Shown here piece by piece: positions 49,390 to 58,472 of a DNA stretch of 64,000 nucleotides (its first letter is position 1; each line of letters starts with the position of its first letter). Location: contig JASCIV010000029.1 in the NCBI GenBank assembly GCA_030374735.1, positions 1 to 64,000 of the forward strand. The letters run 5' to 3'. The notes under the pieces are model-generated. The model worked only from the letters and a program-made list of their open reading frames with translations, made no database searches and had not been told where the DNA came from. The translations under genes and the position numbers were made by a program. The stretch comes from Gracilaria caudata (lineage: Eukaryota > Rhodophyta > Florideophyceae > Gracilariales > Gracilariaceae).

Positions 49390-50232
49390 GAGATTTACAC
49401 GTCAATGTTGTATGCTATGAAGAATTGGAGATGGGTATGAAGTGGTGGAGGTGGGTGAAGCAAGTGCGTCTGGCGCGCGTGGTGACTCACCACTGGTGAG
49501 GAGTGTTGAACGGTAAAATGTTTCGCCGGCCTTGCAAGAGGGATCCAGATATACCAACTTCGGATTATAGAAAAGGCGTTCAAGGCGAGTGGGCAATTAT
49601 GAGGGGGGCAATGAGCCCAAACTCTAGAGGGCAAGTCAGATGAGGGGACTCAGATGACTCTGGGATCATCATCAGTCCAGATATGAGCCGACACATAACC
49701 AGTTCTTTAGTGAGCGAATGATTTCTCAAATGCTGTTGTATTAAAGAAAGAAAAGAAAGATTGCATTATAGTATACAACGAGGCCAGAAGTTTGAAAACG
49801 TAAGATGCATAAGCTGCAAGCAGCCCTGGTATCTGAAGGAAGTTATCCTTACCTTCGTAGAGCTGTCTGGGAGGAAAGATACCAAGGGTAGCGCTACCCT
49901 TGCATCATAGATACGAAGCTTGTAGCATTAGCCTTTTCATCCACGAAGGCAGCAGCCACTCCAAATTTTGTTGCGAGCAATTGGACGAGCACACGACAAG
50001 CACGTGGCCACGCACAACCGAGTTCGCTTGTGCCTCTTGAAGTGGGCGAGCTGGTCAAGCACTGCCTCCCTCGACAACTGTGCAGCCAACCCTGGAGCAC
50101 AGTCCTGCACAAACGCGGAACGTACCGTCTCTGTGAGACGGAGCAGCCGAGTCTTGCAGTCGCAACAACATCTTCACGCAATCATCTCGTCACCAAACCG
50201 CCGTCTGCTTCCTAGGGCGCCGGTTAGTCAAA
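49390..50232. other. intergenic region upstream of the SNF2 gene
   Basis: Holds the perfect palindrome at 49883-49902. Frames here are short and without domains. Confidence 0.5.
49883..49902. repeat. dispersed CAAGGGTAGCG palindrome, copy 5 (perfect 20-mer)
   Basis: caagggtagcgctacccttg is a perfect 20-base palindrome about 330 bases upstream of the SNF2-family gene. It is the cleanest copy of the dispersed motif. Confidence 0.8.
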
Positions 50233-53200
50233 ATGGCCCAAACTTACAAGCTCGCAACGTTTCGTCTACAACTGTTCAGCCAACCCCACATGGAGCCACC
50301 GGCCATATCTCCACGAGCCGCTCAAGATTTCAAGCATTTCGTCATCACGCACAATCTTTCTCGGTTCGCATCTGATTCCATCAATCCCATCCCATCAGCC
50401 TCAGCAGCTGCCTTCTTTCAGTTGTTCTACACAAAGCCGTATCGTTTGATCATTGACTACTCGCTTTCAGCACCCTATATACATGTAACACTCTCTGTTG
50501 CACTCTCGGATTACAGACCGTGTCGTCTTGTATCAGGCTGCGAATCCCTTCGTTTCATTCTCTGGCACGTAAGCAATGCACACGGCTCAAAGTTTTCCCC
50601 GTGTGGCTTTGAAGGATGCGATCATAAATGCTCATCTGTAACCACCGATCGCGCTCAGTTTCAGCTGCAAAGGGTTTTCCAAAGAGCTGCTTTAAACGCG
50701 CCAACAGTGAAGCCACTACAGTTATCGAATCCGCCCGGAAACTCTCCCCTCCTTCGGCTACCATTCGACGTGCTTTTGCGCGTAGCGTGTATGCTTCCCG
50801 CAAGAGATCATGCCACATTGAGTGCAACTCATTCTTATCTTCGTAAATTTTTGGCTTCTGTCGTGCCTGGCATGAAATTACGTCTTTATCCACATCAAAT
50901 GTCAGCTCTTGAGCGAATGTCACAGATGGAGGAAGACAGTATCACTGACGACATGCCATTAATCTATGACTTCAAAGTGCATGATTTACGGCATGCCGTT
51001 ATTGTAGCAGATCTTGCTGACGGTTCTATTTATGAATTAGCTTCCTTCCCGCGGGTAACACGGCCAAAGGGTGGATTACTGTGTGATGAACCTGGTCTCG
51101 GTAAAACCATCACCACACTGTCTCACATTCTGAAAACGTTAGGACGTGAACCAAAACCACCAGCGAATCGAGAAACCCACGTCGTTGAAATGGAAGGTAT
51201 CAAAGTTACCTCGTACACTGAACAAATCACCACCCGTTATGAATCTCTTGATACAAGGAGAAAGTCAACGTCACGTATGGGTCGTCTTATGCCGGCTCTA
51301 GGCAATCACAAACCCAAACGGCGAATACAGCGTCCGAATTTTTTCCAAAGTGGTAAAGGACAGGGCATTCTCCCGATGTGTAGTGGTACCGAGCAAATAT
51401 ATCTTTCAAGGGCCACTCTTGTTGTTGTTCCTTCAGTGCTTACTGAACACTGGATGCACCAGATTGACTTGCATGTCGAGATGGAAGGTTTGAGCGTTTT
51501 GCGAGTACATTCACATCGTGATCTTCCTGACACTGCTCTGGAGCTGGCGGCAAACTATGACATAATCATTGTTCCTTTTGATTTCATAGCTAACTTGCGT
51601 CATGAAATTCGTCAGGGAATGCCTCTATTGTTGAAGGTTCATTTTTATAGAGTTATTGTTGATGAGGGGCATCGCATATCGTCTTCACATATGAGCAACT
51701 TTGCCGTTGGATGTGACAAGATCAAGACCGATATAAGATGGGTTATGACTGGAACGCCCACGCCATACACCCCTCGCACAGATGTTGATCACTTGTACTC
51801 TTTGCTTACTTTTATTCGAGATGAGGCCTATGGGCTGGACAAGGATGCGTGGCGGGTGGGAATCCGTGATCCATACATGCGATACAAGACAGAAAGCCTG
51901 GACAGACTTGCACGTCATTTGGAATCTGTCATGATACGTGCGGACAAATCGATTTTAAAAGCCAAATGCCATGTTCGTAACATCTTCTTGAATTTCAGCG
52001 CAGATACGGCGGAGAGTTATAATGGACTCATAAGGATGGGAAGGAGGAATCTGATCACTTCTGACTGGTTTCATGAAGACCATGAGCAGTCCTTGCTCAA
52101 CAAACGCAACAAAGGGCTTGCCAGTGCGTTTGTATCAAATTTGCGTAAAGCATGCTGCTTTGGAGGATCCCAGGACGTGAGGATTTACACAAATGATGTG
52201 GTAGAGGTGCTTCTTTTGCTGCGTGATAAGCACAAGCATAGCTCCCATGCTGCAGAGGACGAATGCTTTCGCTACCCCGTTCTTGAAGAGAATGTTGACA
52301 TTGAGACTGGCCAACAGAACGGATATGACCAGTATTATTTGGAAGACTTATTGAGGCGTCGAGATTGGTATGCAAAGATTCGTTCCGAGAACAGATCGAT
52401 GATGCAAATTGAGCGACAGAATCCGAAGCGAGGGCCTAACGAACCGCGATACATAAGTTATGTAGTGAGCGGAAAACTGTTGAAAATTGCCAAGGCGTTG
52501 CTACGCAAAATTGGCACATGCAGTCAGTGTCAAAAAGCACTTGACATACCGTTTGTGACGCCGTGTGCTCATCTGCTATGTGATGGTTGTGTTGTCGGGA
52601 ACAGGACAGCTTGTGCTGTGCAGGGGTGCCACTACAAGTACAACATGGGGCGGAACCAAGAACCCAAAGACTTGATCGAATTGCAACCATGTTTCTTTGC
52701 GAGTGACTGGATGCCTAATTGGGACACATCTGAAAGCGCCAAGATGCGGTACCTGGTGAACAAAATTGAGCAACTTCCACAGGTGGAAGTGTGGGAAGAA
52801 GGGTGCAGCGAGGCACGCATGGTACGACCTAAAGTTATTATACACAGCGAGCACACGGATCATCTGAAGCTTGCGCAGCTGTACCTGAAGGAATCCGAAG
52901 CGTTGAAGGATTCATATATCGATATTGTGCGTAATCAACGAGATGTGTCGGACTTTGTGAAAAAGTGTAGATCACCGGCAGAATACTCTAGAAAGGCAAT
53001 CAGAGCGTTTGCAGAGAATGAGGATGCAAGCATTCTGTTAATGAACTCTAGACTGGGTGCGGTGGGACTGGACCTAAGTTTTGTGAGGTACATTTTCCTG
53101 TTGGAACCGTTGTGGGATTCGGCTCAAGAGATGCAGATCATCAGTCGGGCGCATCGAATCGGATGCGTGGGTGACATTGTGGTGGAGCGACTGATCATGC

Positions 53201-53694
53201 GAGGCTCGATCGAGGAAGCGATGCTGATGGAGCTACAAAGTAGCGTGAATGCCGTGGAGGAGGGTAGTGCGGCGGGAATGGCTTCGGCCAAGGCAGAAAA
53301 GGATCATCAGAGGCGAAGAAGCATCTTTTTGAACATGAGGCCTGTGAAGAGCATGGAGCAACTGGCGCGAGACGGACAGGAGGCTGGATTGGTGGCAAAG
53401 ATGACTGAGATGAATGCGTATGAAGAAAAAGTTGCGTTGACGCAGGGTATCGCGGAGGACGGCGATGGGGGCGAAGAGGGGCATACAGTGGAAGAGAGGT
53501 GGTGTGATGCGGATGGAGTTGACATGAGAAGGCAGCTTATGGAGGCGAGAAAACGAACGGCGGAGCACCGATTTGCGGGGAGCTCGCTGACACAAACGGC
53601 GGGAGATGAGGAGGAGCGCTTGGGCGGACAGAGCGACGGTGGGGATTGGAAACGGGCGCGTAGACGGGTGCGGTTTGACGATGAGGAACTGTAA
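50233..53694 (+). CDS. F-box / SNF2-family ATPase with RING-like insertion (At3g54460-type)
   Basis: 1153 residues, single exon, ATG at 50233. An F-box-like helix pair sits at about 174-206 (LRLPFDVLLRVACMLPARDH), followed by LRLYPHQMSALERM, the entry to the SNF2 ATPase. Motif I DEPGLGKT is at 285-292; motif II is DEGH in VIVDEGHRI, and WVMTGTPTP follows. A RING-like cysteine cluster (CSQCQKAL...CAHLLCDGC) is inserted between the two RecA lobes. The second lobe has LLMNSRLGAVGLDLSF and EMQIISRAHRIG. A charged tail with GRARRRVRF-like basic residues ends the protein. F-box plus SNF2 plus RING matches a plant type exemplified by Arabidopsis At3g54460. A nuclear chromatin or DNA-repair role linked to ubiquitin is inferred. 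Confidence 0.87.
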   Translation: MAQTYKLATFRLQLFSQPHMEPPAISPRAAQDFKHFVITHNLSRFASDSINPIPSASAAAFFQLFYTKPYRLIIDYSLSAPYIHVTLSVALSDYRPCRLVSGCESLRFILWHVSNAHGSKFSPCGFEGCDHKCSSVTTDRAQFQLQRVFQRAALNAPTVKPLQLSNPPGNSPLLRLPFDVLLRVACMLPARDHATLSATHSYLRKFLASVVPGMKLRLYPHQMSALERMSQMEEDSITDDMPLIYDFKVHDLRHAVIVADLADGSIYELASFPRVTRPKGGLLCDEPGLGKTITTLSHILKTLGREPKPPANRETHVVEMEGIKVTSYTEQITTRYESLDTRRKSTSRMGRLMPALGNHKPKRRIQRPNFFQSGKGQGILPMCSGTEQIYLSRATLVVVPSVLTEHWMHQIDLHVEMEGLSVLRVHSHRDLPDTALELAANYDIIIVPFDFIANLRHEIRQGMPLLLKVHFYRVIVDEGHRISSSHMSNFAVGCDKIKTDIRWVMTGTPTPYTPRTDVDHLYSLLTFIRDEAYGLDKDAWRVGIRDPYMRYKTESLDRLARHLESVMIRADKSILKAKCHVRNIFLNFSADTAESYNGLIRMGRRNLITSDWFHEDHEQSLLNKRNKGLASAFVSNLRKACCFGGSQDVRIYTNDVVEVLLLLRDKHKHSSHAAEDECFRYPVLEENVDIETGQQNGYDQYYLEDLLRRRDWYAKIRSENRSMMQIERQNPKRGPNEPRYISYVVSGKLLKIAKALLRKIGTCSQCQKALDIPFVTPCAHLLCDGCVVGNRTACAVQGCHYKYNMGRNQEPKDLIELQPCFFASDWMPNWDTSESAKMRYLVNKIEQLPQVEVWEEGCSEARMVRPKVIIHSEHTDHLKLAQLYLKESEALKDSYIDIVRNQRDVSDFVKKCRSPAEYSRKAIRAFAENEDASILLMNSRLGAVGLDLSFVRYIFLLEPLWDSAQEMQIISRAHRIGCVGDIVVERLIMRGSIEEAMLMELQSSVNAVEEGSAAGMASAKAEKDHQRRRSIFLNMRPVKSMEQLARDGQEAGLVAKMTEMNAYEEKVALTQGIAEDGDGGEEGHTVEERWCDADGVDMRRQLMEARKRTAEHRFAGSSLTQTAGDEEERLGGQSDGGDWKRARRRVRFDDEEL

Positions 53695-54671
53695 GACGAA
53701 GATGCGTTGAGATGAGGAAATTATGAGGCGATTAAAGAACGAAGTGCGCACATGAAGATGGCGTCAACTAAAGGTTATTTTCCACGTAGGGACTCGGGCT
53801 GTAGGACGATGAACCCATAGCAATGGTTTTATCCCCCCCAACGGCTCGCAAAAGTTATATCCCTATGTTGCACCAGTACTTGATACACAAGGAAGCGGCG
53901 CAACGCGCTGAGACTGCAGGCACGTTGCGGTTTCTTGCGGACCAAGCTGCAGTAGATAACTTATACGGCTGCACTGCAGCCGCTGCAGTATGCGAATTTA
54001 TAATGAACAAAGATGTTAACCGTTACGCGGAGCAGACGGGGGTGCGTCGATGTTTGGGGCGGTAAGGTTTATCCTTCCTGCGGTGCGGACGTGTGGCCCC
54101 ATCTGTTTGCCGAGTTAACGGAGGTGGGCGAGTTCTATTGCACCGCAGTGGTGGATTTTGAAATTGAAAAGGGGCGCGCCATATCTTGCTTCGCACTGTA
54201 TCTGGACGCCGAGCGTCTATGGCGCGGAAGCGGCCGACTGGCCGACGACGGCGGGCAACTCGTGTGGACCCAACTTGGGGCGCCTTGGGGCGCCTTGGAG
54301 GCGCTCCGACGCGCGCGTGGCGCGCAAACGCGTGCCAAATTGACGAGCCTCCGAGCTCAACAAGCAAGAGCAAACCAAAAAAGCAACCACCTCCGCCTTC
54401 GCCAATCAGCAGCCGCCAGCCGCCGCAACACACGCGTTGCTCACGTACCGCGCACGTGTCTCGCGTACGCACGCGCGACGGTTACGCGCGCGTACGCGTT
54501 GATGCGCGGTGCGTCATGCACGAGAACGAGCGCTTCTGTTTGATACTGCCATAAAAGCAGGTGAACACGCGCGCAGCCATGTCTTAGAGCTCGTCGTCGT
54601 CTTCCTGTCGACCGTCTGCTCGTCACCGCTGTTCTTTTCTTTCGTGAGCTAGCTTGCTGTTCCAGAGAGTC
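53695..54671. other. intergenic; TATA-like box upstream of paralogue 2
   Basis: GC-rich, with CATAAAAG (54550-54557) about 115 bases before the ATG at 54672. No gene is supported. Confidence 0.5.
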
Positions 54672-55820
54672 ATGTGCGCTCCCGCCGATCGAGCCGTCAG
54701 TATCCGCGCCGCTGCGAAACGCGACCGACGCGGTGTGCCGTCGACGAGAGGCAGGCCGCGGATGGCGGGTGTCTCGCCGAGGCAGCGTTCGTTCGCTGTT
54801 TCCACTGTGTTGCTGTCTAGGGACCCCTTACACGACGCCAAGAGTCAGCCCAACCTCTCCTTGTCGCCCTCCACATCTACCGCTTCGCCGCCGCGCGCGC
54901 GTCCCAACGGCACTGAGCAGACAAATGAGCCGCGTCTCACCGCGCTCAATCGTGCTCAGAAGCTGTGCGCCGTCAAGTACGGCGCAGGCAGCACGTGGGT
55001 GAGCGACGCCTATGTGTTGGCTCACAACGCTATCAAACGTCAGCTGATATCGCTTTACGACATTGTTGACAGCATTGCGTCGCGCGCACATCTCATCCAG
55101 GATATGGAGCTGGACCAGTTTGCTACGTGGTGGGCAACCTTTGACGCCTTTGTCACCGAGTACTTTGATTTTGAGGCCGATGTGTTGCTCAACTGGGCGA
55201 ACGCCGATGCTCGAGTCATGGCCGAGTTGAAGGATGCTTGTCTGGAACAAATCCGACAGATTTGTGGCACCTTTGAGTTGCGTCGGTACGTCGATGCTAC
55301 CGACTTGTTTTTCACCGTTGTTCGCGAAGTGGATGCCATGGTGCCCAAGTTGCTTCACTACTTTTCAGCGTTGCATGCGCATCTCTCACCGCTTATCCGT
55401 GCCACACACGCTCCGAAGGACGTTGTGGCACTCACCAGGTTGTACGTGACGTATATCAAGAAGGGCGACAATCCGCACGTTCATCTTGTGTTGTTGACGC
55501 GCTGGATGGATGCACGCATGAAAGAAAAATGGATCCGAACGTACATTCGTGGATTGTCTCGTCTGTTGTATCGTCGATGGGAACGACATACTTTGCGATC
55601 TCATGTTTCTATTGTCGCTGCTTTTAGAAAACGGGCCATGAAGGAAGCCAGAAAAACTGCGGCCAGCCGAATCAGACGGCGTACCGAATTTGGAGAAGAT
55701 GTGGACGAGATTAGCTTTGGATCTATTCCAAGTCACGCTGGTAGCATTCGGTCGCTCAATATCACAAAGTCGAAATTGAGAAAGAACGCCAGTCGTTCAA
55801 CAGGTCGATTGGGAGCATGA
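54672..55820 (+). CDS. hemerythrin-like helical protein, paralogue 2
   Basis: 382 residues from the ATG at 54672. Residues 1-95 are basic and Ser/Pro-rich. From about residue 104 the pattern GSTWVSDAYVLAHNAIKRQL matches paralogue 3 (KRWYVDIVTLPHNAIRCL). RAHLIQDMELDQF and FDAFVTEYFDFEADVLL follow, and the second helix pair holds LLHYFSALHAHLSPLI. A basic helical tail follows (RIRRRTEFG). The first-helix His and the Asp/Glu positions of HHE domains are partly kept. There is no signal peptide. It is tail-to-tail with paralogue 3, 53 bases apart. Role unknown; oxygen, iron or NO sensing would be a guess from the fold. Confidence 0.62.
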   Translation: MCAPADRAVSIRAAAKRDRRGVPSTRGRPRMAGVSPRQRSFAVSTVLLSRDPLHDAKSQPNLSLSPSTSTASPPRARPNGTEQTNEPRLTALNRAQKLCAVKYGAGSTWVSDAYVLAHNAIKRQLISLYDIVDSIASRAHLIQDMELDQFATWWATFDAFVTEYFDFEADVLLNWANADARVMAELKDACLEQIRQICGTFELRRYVDATDLFFTVVREVDAMVPKLLHYFSALHAHLSPLIRATHAPKDVVALTRLYVTYIKKGDNPHVHLVLLTRWMDARMKEKWIRTYIRGLSRLLYRRWERHTLRSHVSIVAAFRKRAMKEARKTAASRIRRRTEFGEDVDEISFGSIPSHAGSIRSLNITKSKLRKNASRSTGRLGA

Positions 55821-55832
55821 CATAATACCAAT

Positions 55833-55864
55833 CAAAGAGAAGCAGTACAATGCGCTTCTCTTTG
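55833..55864. terminator. hairpin at the convergent gene junction
   Basis: caaagagaagc (55833-55843) and gcttctctttg (55854-55864) are perfect 11-base inverted arms with a 10-base loop. They sit in the 53-base gap between two converging stop codons, with a T-run just after it (plus strand). A shared 3'-end signal is possible. Confidence 0.5.
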
Positions 55865-55873
55865 CTTTTTTAT

Positions 55874-56962
55874 TCACATTTTATCGGTGGATTGTAGCTT
55901 GTCTGAGACGGTGGGAGTGTGAGATGGATGCGTTGGTGTGCTGGATTGGGAGACGTTTTCGACGAGCTGAGTGGTCACATGATGATCACGATCTGTTCCA
56001 TAATTCTCTACAAAAATCTTCATGGAGAAGCGTTGTTCGTATTGTCGAGCGGCTTGTTGAAATTGGGCTGGAATTGCCATCAGCGTGGTTTGTACAATAT
56101 CTACGGCGTCACGATATTGTTGACGATGGTTAGGCTTGGGAAAATGTCTTTCTTCAAAGTCAATGCGTACTTGTTCATTGTTAAGCGGCAACGTTAATAA
56201 AGCGGTGTAGTAATATTGATGATTGGCTTCTTCAAAAAATCTTATCAGACGTGCTTCCATGCGATTCTTCTCCTTTGCTCCGCGGTAAGAACGGAATAGA
56301 ACGCGAGGTAAGATGGATTCTTTGATAGCAAAATAGTCGAGTAGTTGCGTTGATAACTTGTCCATTGTCGTTTGTAGTATGTGAATGACAGTTAGGCTGG
56401 GGGTTTCATTTAGAGTTTCTTCGGTTAACTTGTTAAGAAGCGCATGAATGGTGGAAATAGTGGTCGCTCGAAGATTTGGATGGAGCGCATGAGTAGTGTA
56501 ATCAGGTCTTTTCTTAAGCATGTGCTCCACCTCAGGGAACAGAATCTTTTGTTCGGCGTCAAACACGACGCGAACAAAGTGGTCAAACTCTTGCAGAAAG
56601 GTAAACAACTGCTCAAAGTCCGACTCGGTCATGTCAAGCGCCAAGCGATGCGAAGCGGACAGCAATTCAAACACACTGGAAACCAGACAGCGAATCGCGT
56701 TGTGTGGCAGGGTAACGATATCCACATACCAGCGTTTGTTGTACTTGCCATAGATTGCAATATAAGGCATTCGAGAGGGCGCCTGAGACACGAGACGAGC
56801 TCGCTCCAACACGAGCTCAGTGGGCAAAGCGTCCAACGTGGCGATTGTGGCGGCATCTATCTCGCGAGGCGGTGACGTTGGCGGCGGACGAGCGGCGAGA
56901 GTCTGCACCTCTGTGGAAGGGTGGCATTCGTGGCGGCTGCGAAGACGCGACGCAAGCATCAT
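55874..56962 (-). CDS. hemerythrin-like helical protein, paralogue 3
   Basis: 362 residues from the ATG at 56962. The frame is open further upstream without ATG, to a CTAACCTTTCAG that could be a splice acceptor, so a short 5' exon is possible. This is the best-preserved member: LPHNAIR (His87), SASHRLALDM, EFDHFVRVVFDAEQ (His128 at DHF) and ILFPEVEHML (about 140-149), the spacing of an HHE hemerythrin domain. The second half has QLLDYFAIKESILPRVLF. The C-terminus (about 330-362) is polar and disordered. Ligand residues appear more complete than in paralogues 1 and 2, so iron binding is plausible here, though not shown. Confidence 0.62.
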   Translation of the reverse strand: MMLASRLRSRHECHPSTEVQTLAARPPPTSPPREIDAATIATLDALPTELVLERARLVSQAPSRMPYIAIYGKYNKRWYVDIVTLPHNAIRCLVSSVFELLSASHRLALDMTESDFEQLFTFLQEFDHFVRVVFDAEQKILFPEVEHMLKKRPDYTTHALHPNLRATTISTIHALLNKLTEETLNETPSLTVIHILQTTMDKLSTQLLDYFAIKESILPRVLFRSYRGAKEKNRMEARLIRFFEEANHQYYYTALLTLPLNNEQVRIDFEERHFPKPNHRQQYRDAVDIVQTTLMAIPAQFQQAARQYEQRFSMKIFVENYGTDRDHHVTTQLVENVSQSSTPTHPSHTPTVSDKLQSTDKM

Positions 56963-58472
56963 CGCGAAGTCGGGGTGAAGGGAGGGAGCGCTGGGGCGCA
57001 GCACGAAGGCGGTGGACGCGGAGATGGCCGCACTGGCGCGCTGCGAACTGAAAGGTTAGCACTTTTGTGTCAGCATGCTGGCGGGTGCACGCGAGAGCGC
57101 ATGTATCTCGCATTGCACGGCGCCTCGGCAACGCCCACGTCATCTGCCATGTGTGATCGAAAACTGATGAACTTGAAACATCGCCTAGAGCTGGACCAAG
57201 AATTGGCAGTGGCCACGTCGTCCAAGCAGTCTTCGTGTAACGGAGGTTGGCCACGGCGTCACTGCTACGAGTTGTAGAGCGCTGTAAGTTACAGCCTGTA
57301 ACGCGTGACACGCGCAACCTCGCCGTTGATCTCTCAGATGCATCGGCGAATCAGCAGATTGGGCACAATTTGGTTATGACAGGGGTTCTTGCACACCAGC
57401 TACAGCTGCTTACGGCAGCACAAGCTCGCCAGTGCTGAGCATCTGCGCCAGTCAGCACTGCTCTTGGTGGAAGTGCTCACGAAGCACTAAATTTGCTCGC
57501 GTCGAGCAGGACACGATCTGCGCCAGCGCGCCACAAACCAAGCCCATGTGCGGATGCCATGAATTGACGCCAGAAGTAATTTCGCCACCTCCCATCTTTA
57601 ACTTGTCCACTTATCCCTAACTCGCATCAACTTGCCATGCTCTCAAGCGAAACGGCACGCAACTCGAGACCGAACACGCAGTCGGGGAGAATCCACAACC
57701 GTCCAATGCTCCCATCACGCATGTCCTTCCCGCTGACAAAGCAGCGACGCCATGACAATAAATCTTGTCACAAGCTGTCAAGCTGTCATATGCCCGCGTT
57801 GCACCCTAGCTGCACCCACGCTGCAGTGGCTGCACGTAAAGCCAACTACCACGCGCGACCACAAGTGTGGCTGTCACAGGCACAGAGCACACATGCGTAC
57901 TGCGAAGCGTCACAGCCACCCGCCGCCATTCTTCCTCAGCCAGAACAACCCGCGCACCATTGGGTTCTAGACGTCGCTCCTTTCAAAATCCAAATGCGCT
58001 CAGACCAATCACCGTGCGCTATAGCCCTCAAGCGTCGCGTTCACGGTTGTTGCGTCCTCGAATGTGGCCGAGCCGCAACGTCATGCACGCCCACTTGTGG
58101 TCCAATTTCCACCAGCACATTCGATGCAATCTTCACAGGGGCATGTGCGTTCATTGCTCAAGCTCATCTCCACATTCCGATATAAAATGCTTAAACCACC
58201 AGCCGTTGAGCGCTGTCAAACGCTCCAGTCCCAGTCATCTCAACCAAGCTCAGAACAACCATCCCTGCATGCGTTTATACCCCGCTCCTACCCAGGGAAT
58301 CTCGCAGCGATCTTGCTCTTAGTCATTCCGTCCCTCTAGCGAATGGAAATCACACCCGCCGTAACCTTCCGTCATTCCCAGGTTCACGGTGGAACTTCGT
58401 TTTGACGATCCGTGCGTCAAGTATACACAAACAAACAAAAATTCCCGACTATCATCCAGCACTCCAAGAATC
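56963..58472. other. intergenic region between divergent genes
   Basis: Holds both promoters. Frames are short or low complexity, with no RNA gene or repeat of note. The bases just left of 57060 include a possible splice acceptor for paralogue 3. Confidence 0.45.

Noticed and set aside
49968..50375. Plus-strand frame overlapping the SNF2 gene start
   Set aside because: No domain, and it overlaps the well-supported frame from 50233.
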